A stretch of 64,000 nucleotides of DNA from Parenemella sanctibonifatiensis (GTDB lineage Bacteria > Actinomycetota > Actinomycetes > Propionibacteriales > Propionibacteriaceae): contig NZ_NMVJ01000006.1 of the NCBI RefSeq assembly GCF_002250565.1, forward strand, positions 186,001 through 250,000, read 5' to 3'. Positions 1 through 8,775 of this stretch are shown one piece after another. The translations under genes and the position numbers were made by a program. Position 1 is the first letter of the stretch. The number at the start of each line of letters is the position of its first letter. A model generated the notes under the pieces. The model was not told where the DNA came from. It saw only the letters and a list, made by a program, of their open reading frames with translations, and did not search any database.

Positions 1-2
1 CC

Positions 3-383
3 ACCCGAGCCGGCACTCGTCGATTCATGGCTGCCGACTTCGTGGCTGCTGCCCGGGTCAGCGGGGTGTCCGACACCGAGATCGCGTGGCGACACGTGCT
101 GCCCAGTACCGCTCCGGTGATCGGCGTACAGGCGTCGGTGTCGTTTGCGATGGCGATCCTGGCCGAGGCCGCCCTGAGTTATCTGGGACTCGGCAGCCCA
201 CCCACCTCACCGAGCTGGGGCCGAATGCTGCGCGACGCACAGGCCGAAATCTTCACCCAGCCACTGCAGGGCCTGTGGCCTGGCCTGGCGATCGCGGTGA
301 CCGTGCTCGGCTTCAACATGCTGGGCGACGGGCTGCGGGACCGGCTCGATCCGCGACTGCGGGAGGTGCGACCGACCTCATGA
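3..383 (+). CDS. Peptide ABC transporter permease, C-terminal part (cut by window edge)
   Basis: Inner-membrane permease of a dipeptide/oligopeptide importer (DppC/OppC type). The reading frame is open to the left edge, so the N-terminus lies outside. The visible part holds the typical EAA-loop region (ADFVAAARVSGVSDTEI, then RHVLPS), followed by hydrophobic segments and ending in LGDGLRDRLDPRLRE, the usual DppC C-terminus. The stop codon overlaps the next gene's start by four bases (ATGA), so the three genes are translationally coupled. The solute-binding protein and the other permease are presumably to the left. The substrate cannot be read from the sequence; nickel and opine importers of this family look alike. 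Confidence 0.85.
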   Translation, partial: TRAGTRRFMAADFVAAARVSGVSDTEIAWRHVLPSTAPVIGVQASVSFAMAILAEAALSYLGLGSPPTSPSWGRMLRDAQAEIFTQPLQGLWPGLAIAVTVLGFNMLGDGLRDRLDPRLREVRPTS

Positions 384-1249
384 CTGAGACGCGAGAGACG
401 GCCCCGCCACTGCTGATAGCACGCGATCTACAGGTGAACTTCGGCCCCACCGTGGCGGTGGAGCGGATCAGCTTCGAGGTACGCCCGGGCGAGCGGGTCG
501 GCCTGATCGGTGAGTCCGGGTCGGGAAAGTCAGTGACGGCGTTGGCGGCGATCGGGCTGTTGCCGGCCACCGCGGCCGTCGCCGGCGACCTGCGCTGGAA
601 CGGTGTCGGCGACTCGTCCCGCAGCACCGACCTGGTGCGCGCACCCGAGAGTGACCGAGCCCCACTGCGGGGCGCCGAGCTGGCGATGGTGCACCAGGAA
701 CCGATGACGGCCCTCGATCCGACCATGCGGATCCGACGTCAGGTGGGGGAGTTGGTCCGGCTCCACGCCCAGCGGCGCCCCTCCCGGTCAGCCGTCACCG
801 AGCGGGTGATCGCGGCGTTGGCGGAGGTCGGCTTCGACGACCCCGCGCGGATCGGGGCGGCGTACCCACATCAGCTCTCGGGTGGTCAACGGCAGCGGAT
901 CCTGCTGGCGATGGCGCTGATCAACGAGCCGGCGCTGCTGATCTGTGACGAGCCGACCACCGCGTTGGACGCGGTCACCCAACTGCGGGTGCTGGACCTG
1001 ATCGATGCACGATTGGCGGCCTCCGGGGCGGCCTGCCTGTTCATCTCCCACGACCTCGCGGTGGTCGCTCGGATGGCGGAGCGGCTGCTGGTGATGCGTG
1101 ACGGCGTGATTGTCGAGGACGGTCCCCGCGACCGACTGCTGGCCGAACCGCAGCACCCCTACACCGCGGATCTGGTGCGGATTGCCCGACACCGCGGCGG
1201 GTTCCCTTTGCCGACATTGGGGCAGGGCACTGATGGTCAGGGGAACTGA
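380..1249 (+). CDS. Peptide ABC transporter ATP-binding protein (DppD type)
   Basis: Cytoplasmic ATPase subunit of the peptide importer, 289 residues. Walker A is GESGSGKS near residues 45-52; the signature LSGGQRQR and Walker B LLICDEPTTALD follow, then the H-loop FISHDL. The C-terminus has the QHPYTADL motif typical of oligopeptide-type ATPases. The start chosen is the ATG overlapping the permease stop; longer upstream readings run through the permease gene and are not credible. A short Ser/Arg insertion sits between the Walker A helix and the Q-loop (HQEPMTALDP). It pairs with the following ATPase to make a DppD/DppF heterodimer. Confidence 0.9.
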   Translation: MTETRETAPPLLIARDLQVNFGPTVAVERISFEVRPGERVGLIGESGSGKSVTALAAIGLLPATAAVAGDLRWNGVGDSSRSTDLVRAPESDRAPLRGAELAMVHQEPMTALDPTMRIRRQVGELVRLHAQRRPSRSAVTERVIAALAEVGFDDPARIGAAYPHQLSGGQRQRILLAMALINEPALLICDEPTTALDAVTQLRVLDLIDARLAASGAACLFISHDLAVVARMAERLLVMRDGVIVEDGPRDRLLAEPQHPYTADLVRIARHRGGFPLPTLGQGTDGQGN

Positions 1250-1998
1250 TGTATGAACTCAGCGCGGTCACCCGCGATTTCGGCCCGCTGCGGGCACTGG
1301 ACCAGATCGATCTCACCATCACCGAGGGCGTACACCTGGGCCTGGTTGGTGGCTCCGGGTCGGGCAAGACCACCTTGGTACGCCTGCTGGCCGGCCTGGA
1401 CCGCCCCACCAGCGGCGAGTTGTGGTTCACCGATGCCGCCGGCGTACGCCATGACCTGACGCGGAGATCGAAGCCGCTGCGAGGCGAGGTGCAGTACGTC
1501 TTCCAGGATCCGCGCTCCAGCCTGGATCCGTTGATGACGATCGCCGACACGGTCGCCGAACCATTGCGCGTGCTGCGGATGCCGGCCCCCGAGCGGGCTT
1601 CGCGGGTGGCGGAGGTGCTGGACGCCGTCGGGCTGCCGTCGACCGCTGGTGCCCGCCATCCGCACGAGTTCTCCGGTGGCCAGCGGCAGCGGATCGCGAT
1701 CGCGCGGGCGTTGGCGCCCAGGCCTCGGGTGCTGATCGCGGACGAGCCGGTGTCGGCGCTCGACGTGTCGGTCCGCAATCAGGTCCTCAACCTGCTGCAC
1801 GAGTTGGTCGAGGCCACCGACCACCAGCTCACCCTCATCACCGTCAGTCATGACTTGGCGGTGGTCGAACTGTTGTCGCAGCAGGTGGCGGTCCTTCACG
1901 AGGGCGTTCTGGTCGACCATGGCAGCACGGCAGCGGTACTGGCCGATCCGAGCCCGACCACCCGGGCGTTGTTCGATGCCCGGCTGAGGTTGGACTGA
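1249..1998 (+). CDS. Peptide ABC transporter ATP-binding protein (DppF type)
   Basis: Second ATPase of the importer, 249 residues. Walker A is GGSGSGKT, the Q-loop region is YVFQDPRSSLDP, the signature FSGGQRQR, Walker B VLIADEPVSALD and the H-loop TVSHDL. Its ATG shares one base with the stop of the preceding gene. It is shorter than many DppF proteins, with no long C-terminal substrate-specific tail. It closes the operon: the next gene, 54 bases on, has its own promoter-like hexamer. Confidence 0.9.
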   Translation: MYELSAVTRDFGPLRALDQIDLTITEGVHLGLVGGSGSGKTTLVRLLAGLDRPTSGELWFTDAAGVRHDLTRRSKPLRGEVQYVFQDPRSSLDPLMTIADTVAEPLRVLRMPAPERASRVAEVLDAVGLPSTAGARHPHEFSGGQRQRIAIARALAPRPRVLIADEPVSALDVSVRNQVLNLLHELVEATDHQLTLITVSHDLAVVELLSQQVAVLHEGVLVDHGSTAAVLADPSPTTRALFDARLRLD

Positions 1999-2039
1999 AC
2001 AGGGCTGGACTGACCTGCAGCGGGTGGGGAATCGGCGCA

Positions 2040-2045
2040 TAGAAT
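2040..2045 (+). promoter_or_regulatory. -10 element for serA, probably leaderless
   Basis: TAGAAT lies seven bases before the serA GTG, so transcription would begin at or next to the start codon. No Shine-Dalgarno sequence and no good -35 hexamer is visible. Confidence 0.5.
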
Positions 2046-2052
2046 CAGGGCC

Positions 2053-3246
2053 GTGAAGGCACTGCTTCTGGAGAACATCCATTCCGACGCGTACGACGCT
2101 CTGGTCGCTGCCGGCCATCAGGTCGAGACCCGCTCCGGCGCGCTCGACGAGGCTGACCTGATCGAGGCCCTCGATGGCGTCGAGCTGCTCGGCATCCGGT
2201 CCAAGACCCAGGTCACCTCCGAGGTGCTTGCCGCGGCCCCGTCGCTGCTGGCGGTCGGAGCATTCTGCATCGGCACCAACCAGATCGATCTGGACGACGC
2301 CGCCGCCCGAGGCGTCGCCGCCTTCAACGCACCGTTCTCCAACACCCGAAGCGTGGTGGAGCTGGCGATGGGTGAGATCATCGCGATGGCGCGCCACCTG
2401 ACCGACAAGAACGCCAAGATGCACGCCGGCGACTGGGACAAGTCCGCCGCCGGCGCCCATGAGGTACGCGGCCGCACCCTGGGCATTGTCGGCTACGGCA
2501 ACATCGGTTCCCAGCTGTCGGTGCTCGCTGAGGCCTTTGGGATGCGCGTCAGCTACTACGACATCGCCGACCGGCTCGCGTTGGGCAATGCGCACCGCTG
2601 CGAGTCGCTGGAGGAGTTGCTGGAGACCTGCGAGACGGTCTCGCTGCACGTCGACGGTCGGGCCGGCAACGCTGGCTTCTTCGGCGCCGAGGAGTTCGCC
2701 CGGATGAAGCCGCGCAGCCTCTTCCTCAACCTGTGCCGCGGCTTCGTGCTCGACCAGGAAGCACTGCGTGAGGCGCTCGTGTCGGGCCACATCGCCGGTG
2801 CCGCGATCGACGTCTTCCCCGAGGAGCCGAAGTCGCAGGGAGACAAGTTCGTGTCCCCGCTGCAGGGCCTGCCGAACGTGATTCTCACTCCCCACGTGGG
2901 CGGGTCGACGCTGGAGGCACAGCAGGACATCGGTCGTTTCGTCTCCGCCAAGCTGATCGACTACGCCGAGCGCGGTGCTACCCAGATGAGCGTCAACCTG
3001 CCTCAGGTGGTCAGCCAGGCGGGCGGCGTACAGATCTCCCACCTGCACCGCAACGTGCCCGGTGTGCTGGGTCGGCTCAACAGCCTGTTGGCCGATCACG
3101 GCGTCAACATCGACGGGCAGACATTGGCCACCCGCGGCGAGTTCGGCTACGTGACGCTGTCGGTCACCGGCACCGTGTCGGATGCGGTGATCGAGGACCT
3201 GCGCGCCCTGCCCGAGACGGTCAAGGTACGCGTACTTCCGTCCTGA
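2053..3246 (+). CDS. serA: D-3-phosphoglycerate dehydrogenase
   Basis: Cytoplasmic NAD-dependent enzyme for the first step of serine synthesis (3-phosphoglycerate to 3-phosphohydroxypyruvate), 397 residues. The N-terminal substrate domain is followed by the Rossmann motif GIVGYGNIGSQ near residues 148-158, the R/E/H catalytic pattern (LCRGFVLD, FPEEP, TPHVGGST) and a C-terminal ACT domain (NVPGVLGRLNSLLADHGVNI). The length and single ACT domain match the E. coli-type SerA rather than the longer mycobacterial type with an ASB domain, which suggests direct serine feedback. The start is a GTG just downstream of a -10-like TAGAAT. It stands alone between the transporter operon and the convergent hisN. 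Confidence 0.92.
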   Translation: MKALLLENIHSDAYDALVAAGHQVETRSGALDEADLIEALDGVELLGIRSKTQVTSEVLAAAPSLLAVGAFCIGTNQIDLDDAAARGVAAFNAPFSNTRSVVELAMGEIIAMARHLTDKNAKMHAGDWDKSAAGAHEVRGRTLGIVGYGNIGSQLSVLAEAFGMRVSYYDIADRLALGNAHRCESLEELLETCETVSLHVDGRAGNAGFFGAEEFARMKPRSLFLNLCRGFVLDQEALREALVSGHIAGAAIDVFPEEPKSQGDKFVSPLQGLPNVILTPHVGGSTLEAQQDIGRFVSAKLIDYAERGATQMSVNLPQVVSQAGGVQISHLHRNVPGVLGRLNSLLADHGVNIDGQTLATRGEFGYVTLSVTGTVSDAVIEDLRALPETVKVRVLPS

Positions 3247-3259
3247 TCGGACCCGACGA

Positions 3260-4081
3260 TCAGGACTCCGTCGGGTCCCCGCCCTGCTCGGCGGCGGGCG
3301 AGCCGAGCCGCTTCAGCAGTTCGTCGTGCAGCTTGCCGTTGGTGGCCAGCGCCCCCGGCCCAACTGGGCCGTCCTCGCCGGCCAGGTTGGTGAAGCGGCC
3401 GCCGGCCTCGGTCACCACGATCGCGCAGGCAGCCATGTCGTGCAGCGCGAGGTCCGGTTCGGCTGCGATGTCCACGGTGCCCTCGGCCAGCAGGACGTAG
3501 GACCAGAAGTCCCCATAGGCACGGGTACGCCAGCAGTCCCGGAGCAGGTCAACGAACCCCTGCCCGGATCCGGAGTCGATCCATTCGCCGACTTCGGAGT
3601 AGGACAGCGAAGCGTCCGAGACCTCACCGACGTCGCTGACGTGGATCGGCTTGGCCTGGTGCAGCGACTTCCCGGCGTACGATCCGGACCCCTTGCTGGC
3701 CCACCAGCGGCGGCCCAGCGCCGGCGCTGACACGACCCCCGCGACCACCTCAGGGCCTTCCATCAGCGCGATCAGTGTCGCCCACACCGGCACCCCGCGG
3801 ACGTAGTTGGCGGTGCCGTCGATCGGGTCGATCACCCAGCGGCGCGGACCCCAGCCGGTGTCGGCCATCTCCTCGCCGTGGACGGCGTCGCGGGGCCGAG
3901 CCCGGGAGAGGGTGGCGCGGATGGATTCCTCCGCGGCGGTGTCGGCCTCGGTGACATGGGTCATGTCCGGCTTGGAGCGGACCTGGAGGTCGGCGGCGCG
4001 GAACCGGCTCATGGTGATCGAGTCGGCGTTGTCGGCCAACGAATGGGCCAGTCGGAGGTCATCGGTGTAGCTGTCGGCCAT
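3260..4081 (-). CDS. hisN: Histidinol-phosphatase, inositol-monophosphatase family
   Basis: Predicted to dephosphorylate histidinol phosphate in histidine synthesis, 273 residues. Metal-binding motifs of the inositol monophosphatase fold are present: GEEM near residue 67, WVIDPIDGTANYVRG near 78-92 and the late DMAACAIVVTEAGG. Sequence features such as VWATLIALMEG, VSAPALGRRWWA and RAYGDFWSYVLLAEG match actinobacterial HisN better than SuhB or CysQ. The ATG chosen is preceded by TAGGGT with a seven-base gap. It is downstream of rsgA and may also be read from that operon. General inositol phosphatase activity remains possible. Confidence 0.85.
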   Translation of the reverse strand: MADSYTDDLRLAHSLADNADSITMSRFRAADLQVRSKPDMTHVTEADTAAEESIRATLSRARPRDAVHGEEMADTGWGPRRWVIDPIDGTANYVRGVPVWATLIALMEGPEVVAGVVSAPALGRRWWASKGSGSYAGKSLHQAKPIHVSDVGEVSDASLSYSEVGEWIDSGSGQGFVDLLRDCWRTRAYGDFWSYVLLAEGTVDIAAEPDLALHDMAACAIVVTEAGGRFTNLAGEDGPVGPGALATNGKLHDELLKRLGSPAAEQGGDPTES

Positions 4082-4088
4082 GTCGCCA

Positions 4089-4094
4089 ACCCTA
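4089..4094 (-). promoter_or_regulatory. -10 element for hisN, probably leaderless
   Basis: On the minus strand TAGGGT is followed by seven bases and then the hisN ATG; no Shine-Dalgarno sequence lies between. Confidence 0.45.
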
Positions 4095-4144
4095 GTGGTC
4101 CCGGCACCCCAGCGGGCGGACCGGCTCAACTCGCCGGTCCGGGC

Positions 4145-5131
4145 TCAGTGCGCTGACAACTCGATGCGACGGAAGGACACCAGCCGGGAGGCGGAGATCT
4201 CGCCGCGCTGGACGGCCCCGTCCAACGCGCATTCGGGGCTGTGGTCCTGATGTTCGCAGCCGCGCGGACAGTCGACGGTGACCGCAGCGAGGTCAGGGAA
4301 CGCGGCGATCAGGTTGTCGGGGGTGACATGGCTGAGCCCGAAGGAACGTACGCCGGGCGTGTCGATCACCCAGCCGTCGCCGTCGGGCAGGGGCAGTGCG
4401 ACCGCCGAGGTGGAGGTGTGCCGGCCCCGGCCGGTGGCGGCATTGACGTGGCCGACAGCCCGGTCGATCCCGGGCACCAGCCGGTTGACCAGGGTGGACT
4501 TGCCCACTCCGCTGTGGCCGACCAGCACGCTGACCCGATCCCGCAGCTGGGCTTGGAGGGCGTCGATGTCGCCATCGGGCCGGGTGGGGAAGACCGGGAT
4601 GTCCAAGCCCTCGTACAGCGCCAACAGTTCGGCAGGGTCGGCCAGGTCGGCCTTGGTCAGGCAGAGCAGCGGCGTGACGCCGGCCTCGTAGGCGGCGACC
4701 AGGATCCGGTCGATCATGCCGGTCCGCGGTGGCGGGTCGGCCAACGCCGTGACGATCACCAACTGGTCGGCATTGGCGACGATCGGGCGTTCATAGGGGT
4801 CGGTGTCGTCGGCGGTGCGCCGCAACACCGTACGTCGTTCCGTCACCTCGACGATCCGCGCCAAGGTGCCCTCGTCACCGCTGACGTCCCCGTCCAGGCG
4901 TACCTCGTCACCGACGATCACGCCGGTACGCCCGAGACGGCGCGCCTTGGTGCAGGTGAGGTCGGTGCCGTCGGCCAGCGAGCGGACTTGGTAGCGGCCC
5001 CGGTCGATGCCGACCACCCGACCCAGCGGGGCATCGCTGTAGTCGGGCCGGTCCTTGGTGCGGGGGCGACTGCGTTTCCCCGGACGATCGAAGCCGGAGT
5101 GGTCGTCGCGCTCCCCGCGCCGTGAAGCCAT
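4145..5131 (-). CDS. rsgA: Ribosome small subunit-dependent GTPase RsgA
   Basis: Circularly permuted GTPase that checks late 30S subunit maturation, 328 residues. An N-terminal basic tail and OB-fold come first, then the GTPase motifs in permuted order: G4 LTKAD, G1 GHSGVGKST, G3 DTPGVRSFGL. The C-terminal zinc knuckle is complete (CPRGCEH with a following C, a CxxxCxHx6C spacing). It starts 10 bases after the aroA stop and is very likely cotranscribed with it, an arrangement also found in mycobacteria. Confidence 0.95.
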   Translation of the reverse strand: MASRRGERDDHSGFDRPGKRSRPRTKDRPDYSDAPLGRVVGIDRGRYQVRSLADGTDLTCTKARRLGRTGVIVGDEVRLDGDVSGDEGTLARIVEVTERRTVLRRTADDTDPYERPIVANADQLVIVTALADPPPRTGMIDRILVAAYEAGVTPLLCLTKADLADPAELLALYEGLDIPVFPTRPDGDIDALQAQLRDRVSVLVGHSGVGKSTLVNRLVPGIDRAVGHVNAATGRGRHTSTSAVALPLPDGDGWVIDTPGVRSFGLSHVTPDNLIAAFPDLAAVTVDCPRGCEHQDHSPECALDGAVQRGEISASRLVSFRRIELSAH

Positions 5132-5141
5132 CAGCAGCTGA

Positions 5142-6431
5142 TCACGACTGGGCGGTCGCGATCAGATCGGTCCACAGCTGCGGGAAGGTCGGCATGGTCT
5201 TCGAGGTGCACGAGACGTCGTCCAGGCTCACCTGAGGCAACCGCAACCCCACGATCGCCCCGGCGTGAGCCATCCGGTGGTCGGCGTAGGTGGCGAAGGT
5301 GCCGCCGTCGCCAGGCGGATTCGATCCGACACCGGTGATGGTCAATGCATCGGACTCTTCCTCGACACCGATCCCGAGCCGTCCGAACTCAGTCGCGAGT
5401 GCGGCGAGTCGGTCGGTCTCGTGGCCGCGGATGTGGCCGATGTTGCGCAGTCGCGATTCACCCGAGGCCAGCGCAGCCAACGCGGCCACGACCGGGGTGA
5501 GTTCGCTGGCTGGATGAAGATCGACGTCGATGCCATGGAGCACGCCGGTGCCGCGGACTCGCAGGCCGGCATCGGTGAAGTCCACCTCAGCACCCATCTT
5601 GGCGAGGATGTCGCGGATCAGGTCACCGGGCTGGTCGGTCTCGGTGGGCCAGCCTGGAACGGTGACCTCGCCCCCGGTGACGGCGGCCGCAGCAAGGAAA
5701 ACGGCAGCATTGGTCAGGTCCGGCTCGACTCGTGCCTCGCGGGCGGCGATCGGACCGGGCTGCACCCGCCAGCGCCGCGGCACCGCATCGTCGACGACGA
5801 CACCGGCGTCGCGCAGCCAAGCCACCGTCATCCCGATGTGGGGGAGTGAGGGCAGCGTGTCGCCGACATGTTCCACAGTCAGGCCCTGCGGTAGCCGAGG
5901 GGCCACCAGGAGCAGACCGGAGATGTACTGGCTGGTCGCCGACGAGTCGACCTCGAGGATCCTCGTGGTGGCGCCCAGATCAGGGTTGCCGGTGAGCGTG
6001 AACGGCAATGAATCGCCGTCGACGCCGGCGCCGAGGTCACGCAGCGCCTGGAGCAGCCCGGCCATGGGGCGTTCCTTGGCGTGGGTGTCACCGGTGAAGT
6101 CGACAGTGCCCGGCGCGAGTGCCGCCACCGGCGGCACGAACCTCATCACCGTGCCGGCCAGACCGCAGTCGATGGTCGCGCCCGCAGTCACCTCGTCGAT
6201 CGGGGTGATCCGCCACAGCAGCGGATCCGAGTCGTCGATCTTGGCTCCCAGTGCGGTCAATGCATCGCGCATCAACTGGGTGTCGCGTGCTTCCAGAGCG
6301 CCGGACAGCGTGCCCGGTCCGTCGGCGAGCGCAGCCAGCACCAACGCCCGGTTGGTCTCGGATTTCGAGCCGGGCACCTGCACCGTGCCACCGACAGCGC
6401 CGGTGGCCACGGGCGTACTCCATGCAGTCAC
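5142..6431 (-). CDS. aroA: 3-phosphoshikimate 1-carboxyvinyltransferase (EPSP synthase)
   Basis: Shikimate-pathway enzyme joining shikimate-3-phosphate and PEP, 429 residues. The signature VPGSKSETNRALVLAALADG begins near residue 19, with Lys23 the expected substrate-binding lysine. CGLAGTVMRFVPP replaces the NAGTAMRPL of the classical class I enzymes, as is usual in actinobacteria. HAKERPM and DHRMAHAGAIVGLR follow. I chose the GTG at 6431 (product MTAWSTPV...) because it overlaps the stop of the upstream DoxX gene by four bases (GTGA). The longer reading adds about 50 basic residues that are a frame shadow of that gene's Lys-rich tail. Confidence 0.93.
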   Translation of the reverse strand: MTAWSTPVATGAVGGTVQVPGSKSETNRALVLAALADGPGTLSGALEARDTQLMRDALTALGAKIDDSDPLLWRITPIDEVTAGATIDCGLAGTVMRFVPPVAALAPGTVDFTGDTHAKERPMAGLLQALRDLGAGVDGDSLPFTLTGNPDLGATTRILEVDSSATSQYISGLLLVAPRLPQGLTVEHVGDTLPSLPHIGMTVAWLRDAGVVVDDAVPRRWRVQPGPIAAREARVEPDLTNAAVFLAAAAVTGGEVTVPGWPTETDQPGDLIRDILAKMGAEVDFTDAGLRVRGTGVLHGIDVDLHPASELTPVVAALAALASGESRLRNIGHIRGHETDRLAALATEFGRLGIGVEEESDALTITGVGSNPPGDGGTFATYADHRMAHAGAIVGLRLPQVSLDDVSCTSKTMPTFPQLWTDLIATAQS

Positions 6432-7018
6432 GCGAGCTTCTTGGCCTGCTTCTCGGCCTTCTTGGCGGCCTTGGATGCCTTCTTCTCCAGATTCTTGCGG
6501 GCCTTCTCGGCCTTGCGGCTGATGTCCTTGCGGGACTGCTCGGCCTTCAGGCCCAACTGCTTGGTGGTGTGGTCGGCACGCCACGCCAGACCGGGCTTGC
6601 CCTGGGTGTCCTGGCTGGCGAGGACGGTGGCGCCGAGCAGGGAGAGGTTGCGCAGGAAGTGGCCGCGGTTGGCGGCCTTCTCCTCGGTGGTGGTGCCGGT
6701 GAGCGGGTTCACCGCGGCAACGTGGGCCAGCTGGACGACGCTGAGCACGGTGGCGCCGAAGCGGCGACCGATCCCGGTGGCCAGGGCCGCGCCACCGACG
6801 ACCTGAGCGGCGCCGCTGATGCGCACCCAGGTGTCAGCCCGCTCCGGGATGTATCCGGTGAACTGGGCAGGCGCGACCCGCTTGGCCAGCGGAACGGCCA
6901 TGTCGGTGAGGGGCTCTGCGTCCGGGGCCAGCGAGCTCGGGTCCTTGACGGCATTGATGCCCTGGTACACGAAGTGCGCGGCCAGCATCCAGCGGCCTGC
7001 GGTATGCAGAAGACTCAT
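6428..7018 (-). CDS. DoxX-family membrane protein with Lys/Ala-rich tail
   Basis: Membrane protein of 196 residues. About 150 residues carry the DoxX pattern: AGRWMLAAHFVYQGINAVKDP at the start, a central helix with GGAALATGIGRRFGA, and FLRNLSLLGATVLAS. The last 40 or so residues are almost entirely Lys, Ala, Glu and Arg (RKAEKARKNLEKKASKAA and similar), resembling the tail of histone H1-like proteins. DoxX proteins have been linked to thiosulfate metabolism and redox homeostasis, but the role here is unknown. It is coupled by a four-base overlap to aroA. Confidence 0.75.
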   Translation of the reverse strand: MSLLHTAGRWMLAAHFVYQGINAVKDPSSLAPDAEPLTDMAVPLAKRVAPAQFTGYIPERADTWVRISGAAQVVGGAALATGIGRRFGATVLSVVQLAHVAAVNPLTGTTTEEKAANRGHFLRNLSLLGATVLASQDTQGKPGLAWRADHTTKQLGLKAEQSRKDISRKAEKARKNLEKKASKAAKKAEKQAKKLA

Positions 7019-7207
7019 GGTCCTTTTCTACCGTGTCCGTTGCTGGGCGCCAACAGCGGGGGTGCGTGTCGCGGGCACGGGCAGTGCTGCCGGTAGGGAT
7101 TGGGGGCGGCGTCCCGCCCACCTCCGCGCGCCCCGGCTGCCGCCGGGTCCCGCTCCGGTACGCCCGACCACACCCCGACACCGCCCGCAACCCTCACCTT
7201 TGGAGTG

Positions 7208-7948
7208 TCAGTCAGCCAGCGGCTCGATCAGTCCCGGCCCTTGGGCGGCAACGTTGCCCACGGCGGTGCCGACCTCGTACGCCTGGAGCCGTTCGGCCTG
7301 GGTGACCGCCAGCAGCGGCCAGATGTCCTCGGGCTCGGTCAGATCGGGGGAGAGCCAGTCCTGCCAGCCATCGGCCTCGATCACCATCGGCATCCGGTCG
7401 TGCAGGTGCCCGACCGAGTCGGCGGCGGCGGTGGTGATGATGGTGCAGCTGCCCAGCCACCCCGGTTCACCGTCCGGGGTGGCGATGCCGGCGTCGTCAT
7501 GCCACCACTCGTACAGGCCGGCCATCGCCAGCAGCCGACCGTCGTCGCGGTGGATGAAGTGGGGCCGCTTGCGTACCTTTCCCTGCTCGTCGGTCTGGCG
7601 ATACCACTCGTAGTAACCCGACGCCGGCAGCAGACACCGACGGGTGCGGAACGCCTTGCGGAAGGACGGCTTCTCCGCCACCGTTTCGGAGCGGGCGTTG
7701 ATCATCCGGGAACCGATCGTTGGATCCCTGGCCCAACTTGGCACCAGCCCCCAGCGCAGTGCCGTCATCGTCCGCTGACCGGACAGATCGCCCCGCTGCG
7801 CCACCACGATCGCCGGCACCGGATCAGTCGGCGCGATGTTGTACCGCGGTGGTCGGTGGTCAGCGATCCAGTCGGGCAGGGCGGACTCCACGTCAAACTC
7901 GGTGGCCAACTCCCCGTCGTTGCTGCCGATCACATAGCGCCCACACAT
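7208..7948 (-). CDS. SRAP-domain abasic-site processing protein (HMCES/YedK family)
   Basis: Predicted to shield abasic sites in single-stranded DNA by forming a covalent thiazolidine link through its N-terminal cysteine, 246 residues. The start is fixed by family biology: the ATG at 7948 gives MCGRYVIG, so Cys2 becomes N-terminal after Met removal. Other family motifs are present: [30 protein letters not shown] and [10 protein letters not shown] with the catalytic histidine. Longer readings upstream would bury Cys2. In mycobacteria the orthologue also lies between aroA and sigH. Confidence 0.92.
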   Translation of the reverse strand: MCGRYVIGSNDGELATEFDVESALPDWIADHRPPRYNIAPTDPVPAIVVAQRGDLSGQRTMTALRWGLVPSWARDPTIGSRMINARSETVAEKPSFRKAFRTRRCLLPASGYYEWYRQTDEQGKVRKRPHFIHRDDGRLLAMAGLYEWWHDDAGIATPDGEPGWLGSCTIITTAAADSVGHLHDRMPMVIEADGWQDWLSPDLTEPEDIWPLLAVTQAERLQAYEVGTAVGNVAAQGPGLIEPLAD

Positions 7949-8009
7949 GGCAGCCACTGTGCCAGTCGGGTCTGTCCATGACACCCAAGACCCACGTGCC
8001 GCTGCCGCG

Positions 8010-8061
8010 CCAGCCCGGGAATGTCGCACCAGCCCGGGAATGTTCTGCCCGATTCCGCGTT
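8010..8061 (+). promoter_or_regulatory. Overlapping SigH/SigR-type promoters on a 19-base direct repeat
   Basis: CCAGCCCGGGAATGT occurs twice (8010-8024 and 8029-8043), period 19. Each copy holds GGGAAT, the -35 motif of SigR/SigH promoters. Copy 1 is followed after 19 bases by GTT at 8042-8044, which lies partly within copy 2; copy 2 is followed after 17 bases by GTT at 8059-8061. This fits autoregulation of sigH, with a 5' UTR of roughly 75-95 bases. Confidence 0.6.
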
Positions 8062-8145
8062 GACACTGACATGGCAGTCATGGTCGAAGAACGAGTCGGG
8101 TACGCCCGCGGGGCGGCGGTGACCCACGGGCTAGACTGGCCGGTG

Positions 8146-8772
8146 ATGAGTGAGACCGAGACAGGCCTCCCCGAAGATGCGGTCGACCGCACCGAGGCCG
8201 GTGAGCCCGAACGCGACGAAACGCCGGAGGAGCGCAGCGAACGCTTCGTCGCGGAGGCGATGGAATACGTCGACCAGCTGTACGGCGCCGCCATGCGGAT
8301 GACCCGCAACCCCACCGACGCCGAAGACCTGGTCCAGGAGACCTACACCAAAGCGTTCGCGGCCTTCCACCAGTTCAAGCCGGGCACCAACCTCAAGGCT
8401 TGGCTCTATCGGATCCTCACCAACGCCTACATCAGCACTTACCGCAAGCAGCAGCGGCAACCACAGTTCTCCGACTCCTCCGATGTCGAGGACTGGCAGT
8501 TGCACAGTGCGGCCGGGCACACCTCGTCTGGGCTGCCCTCAGCCGAGACGGAAGCAATGCGGCTGATCCCCGACACCGTCATCACCGACGCCTTGGATTC
8601 GCTGCCGCCCGAAAGGCGACTGGCGGTGCTGTTGGCCGACGTGGAGGGTTTCTCGTACAAGCAGATCGCCGAGATCATGGGCACGCCGATCGGCACCGTG
8701 ATGTCACGCCTCAACCGTGGCCGCCGCCAGCTGCGTGAACTGCTGGCCGGGCACCAGCCGGCAGGGGTGTGA
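8146..8772 (+). CDS. sigH: RNA polymerase sigma factor SigH/SigR
   Basis: ECF-type sigma factor expected to direct the thiol-oxidative and heat stress regulon, 208 residues. Region 2 has [20 protein letters not shown] and [17 protein letters not shown]; region 4 has [16 protein letters not shown] and [19 protein letters not shown]. The match to mycobacterial SigH and streptomycete SigR is close over the whole length. I chose the ATG at 8146; an adjacent GTG three bases earlier is equally possible. The gene is followed directly by its zinc anti-sigma factor, and upstream GGGAAT-type promoters suggest it drives its own transcription. Confidence 0.93.
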   Translation: MSETETGLPEDAVDRTEAGEPERDETPEERSERFVAEAMEYVDQLYGAAMRMTRNPTDAEDLVQETYTKAFAAFHQFKPGTNLKAWLYRILTNAYISTYRKQQRQPQFSDSSDVEDWQLHSAAGHTSSGLPSAETEAMRLIPDTVITDALDSLPPERRLAVLLADVEGFSYKQIAEIMGTPIGTVMSRLNRGRRQLRELLAGHQPAGV

Positions 8773-8775
8773 GTG

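Noticed and set aside
1237-3099. Long minus-strand frame of 620 codons opposite dppF and serA
   Set aside because: Its composition is that of an antisense frame in GC-rich DNA. The plus-strand genes in the same place have full family motifs.
6432-6584. Longer aroA start adding about 50 residues
   Set aside because: The extension is an alternative frame of the DoxX gene's Lys-rich tail. The GTGA overlap and family alignment support the GTG at 6431.
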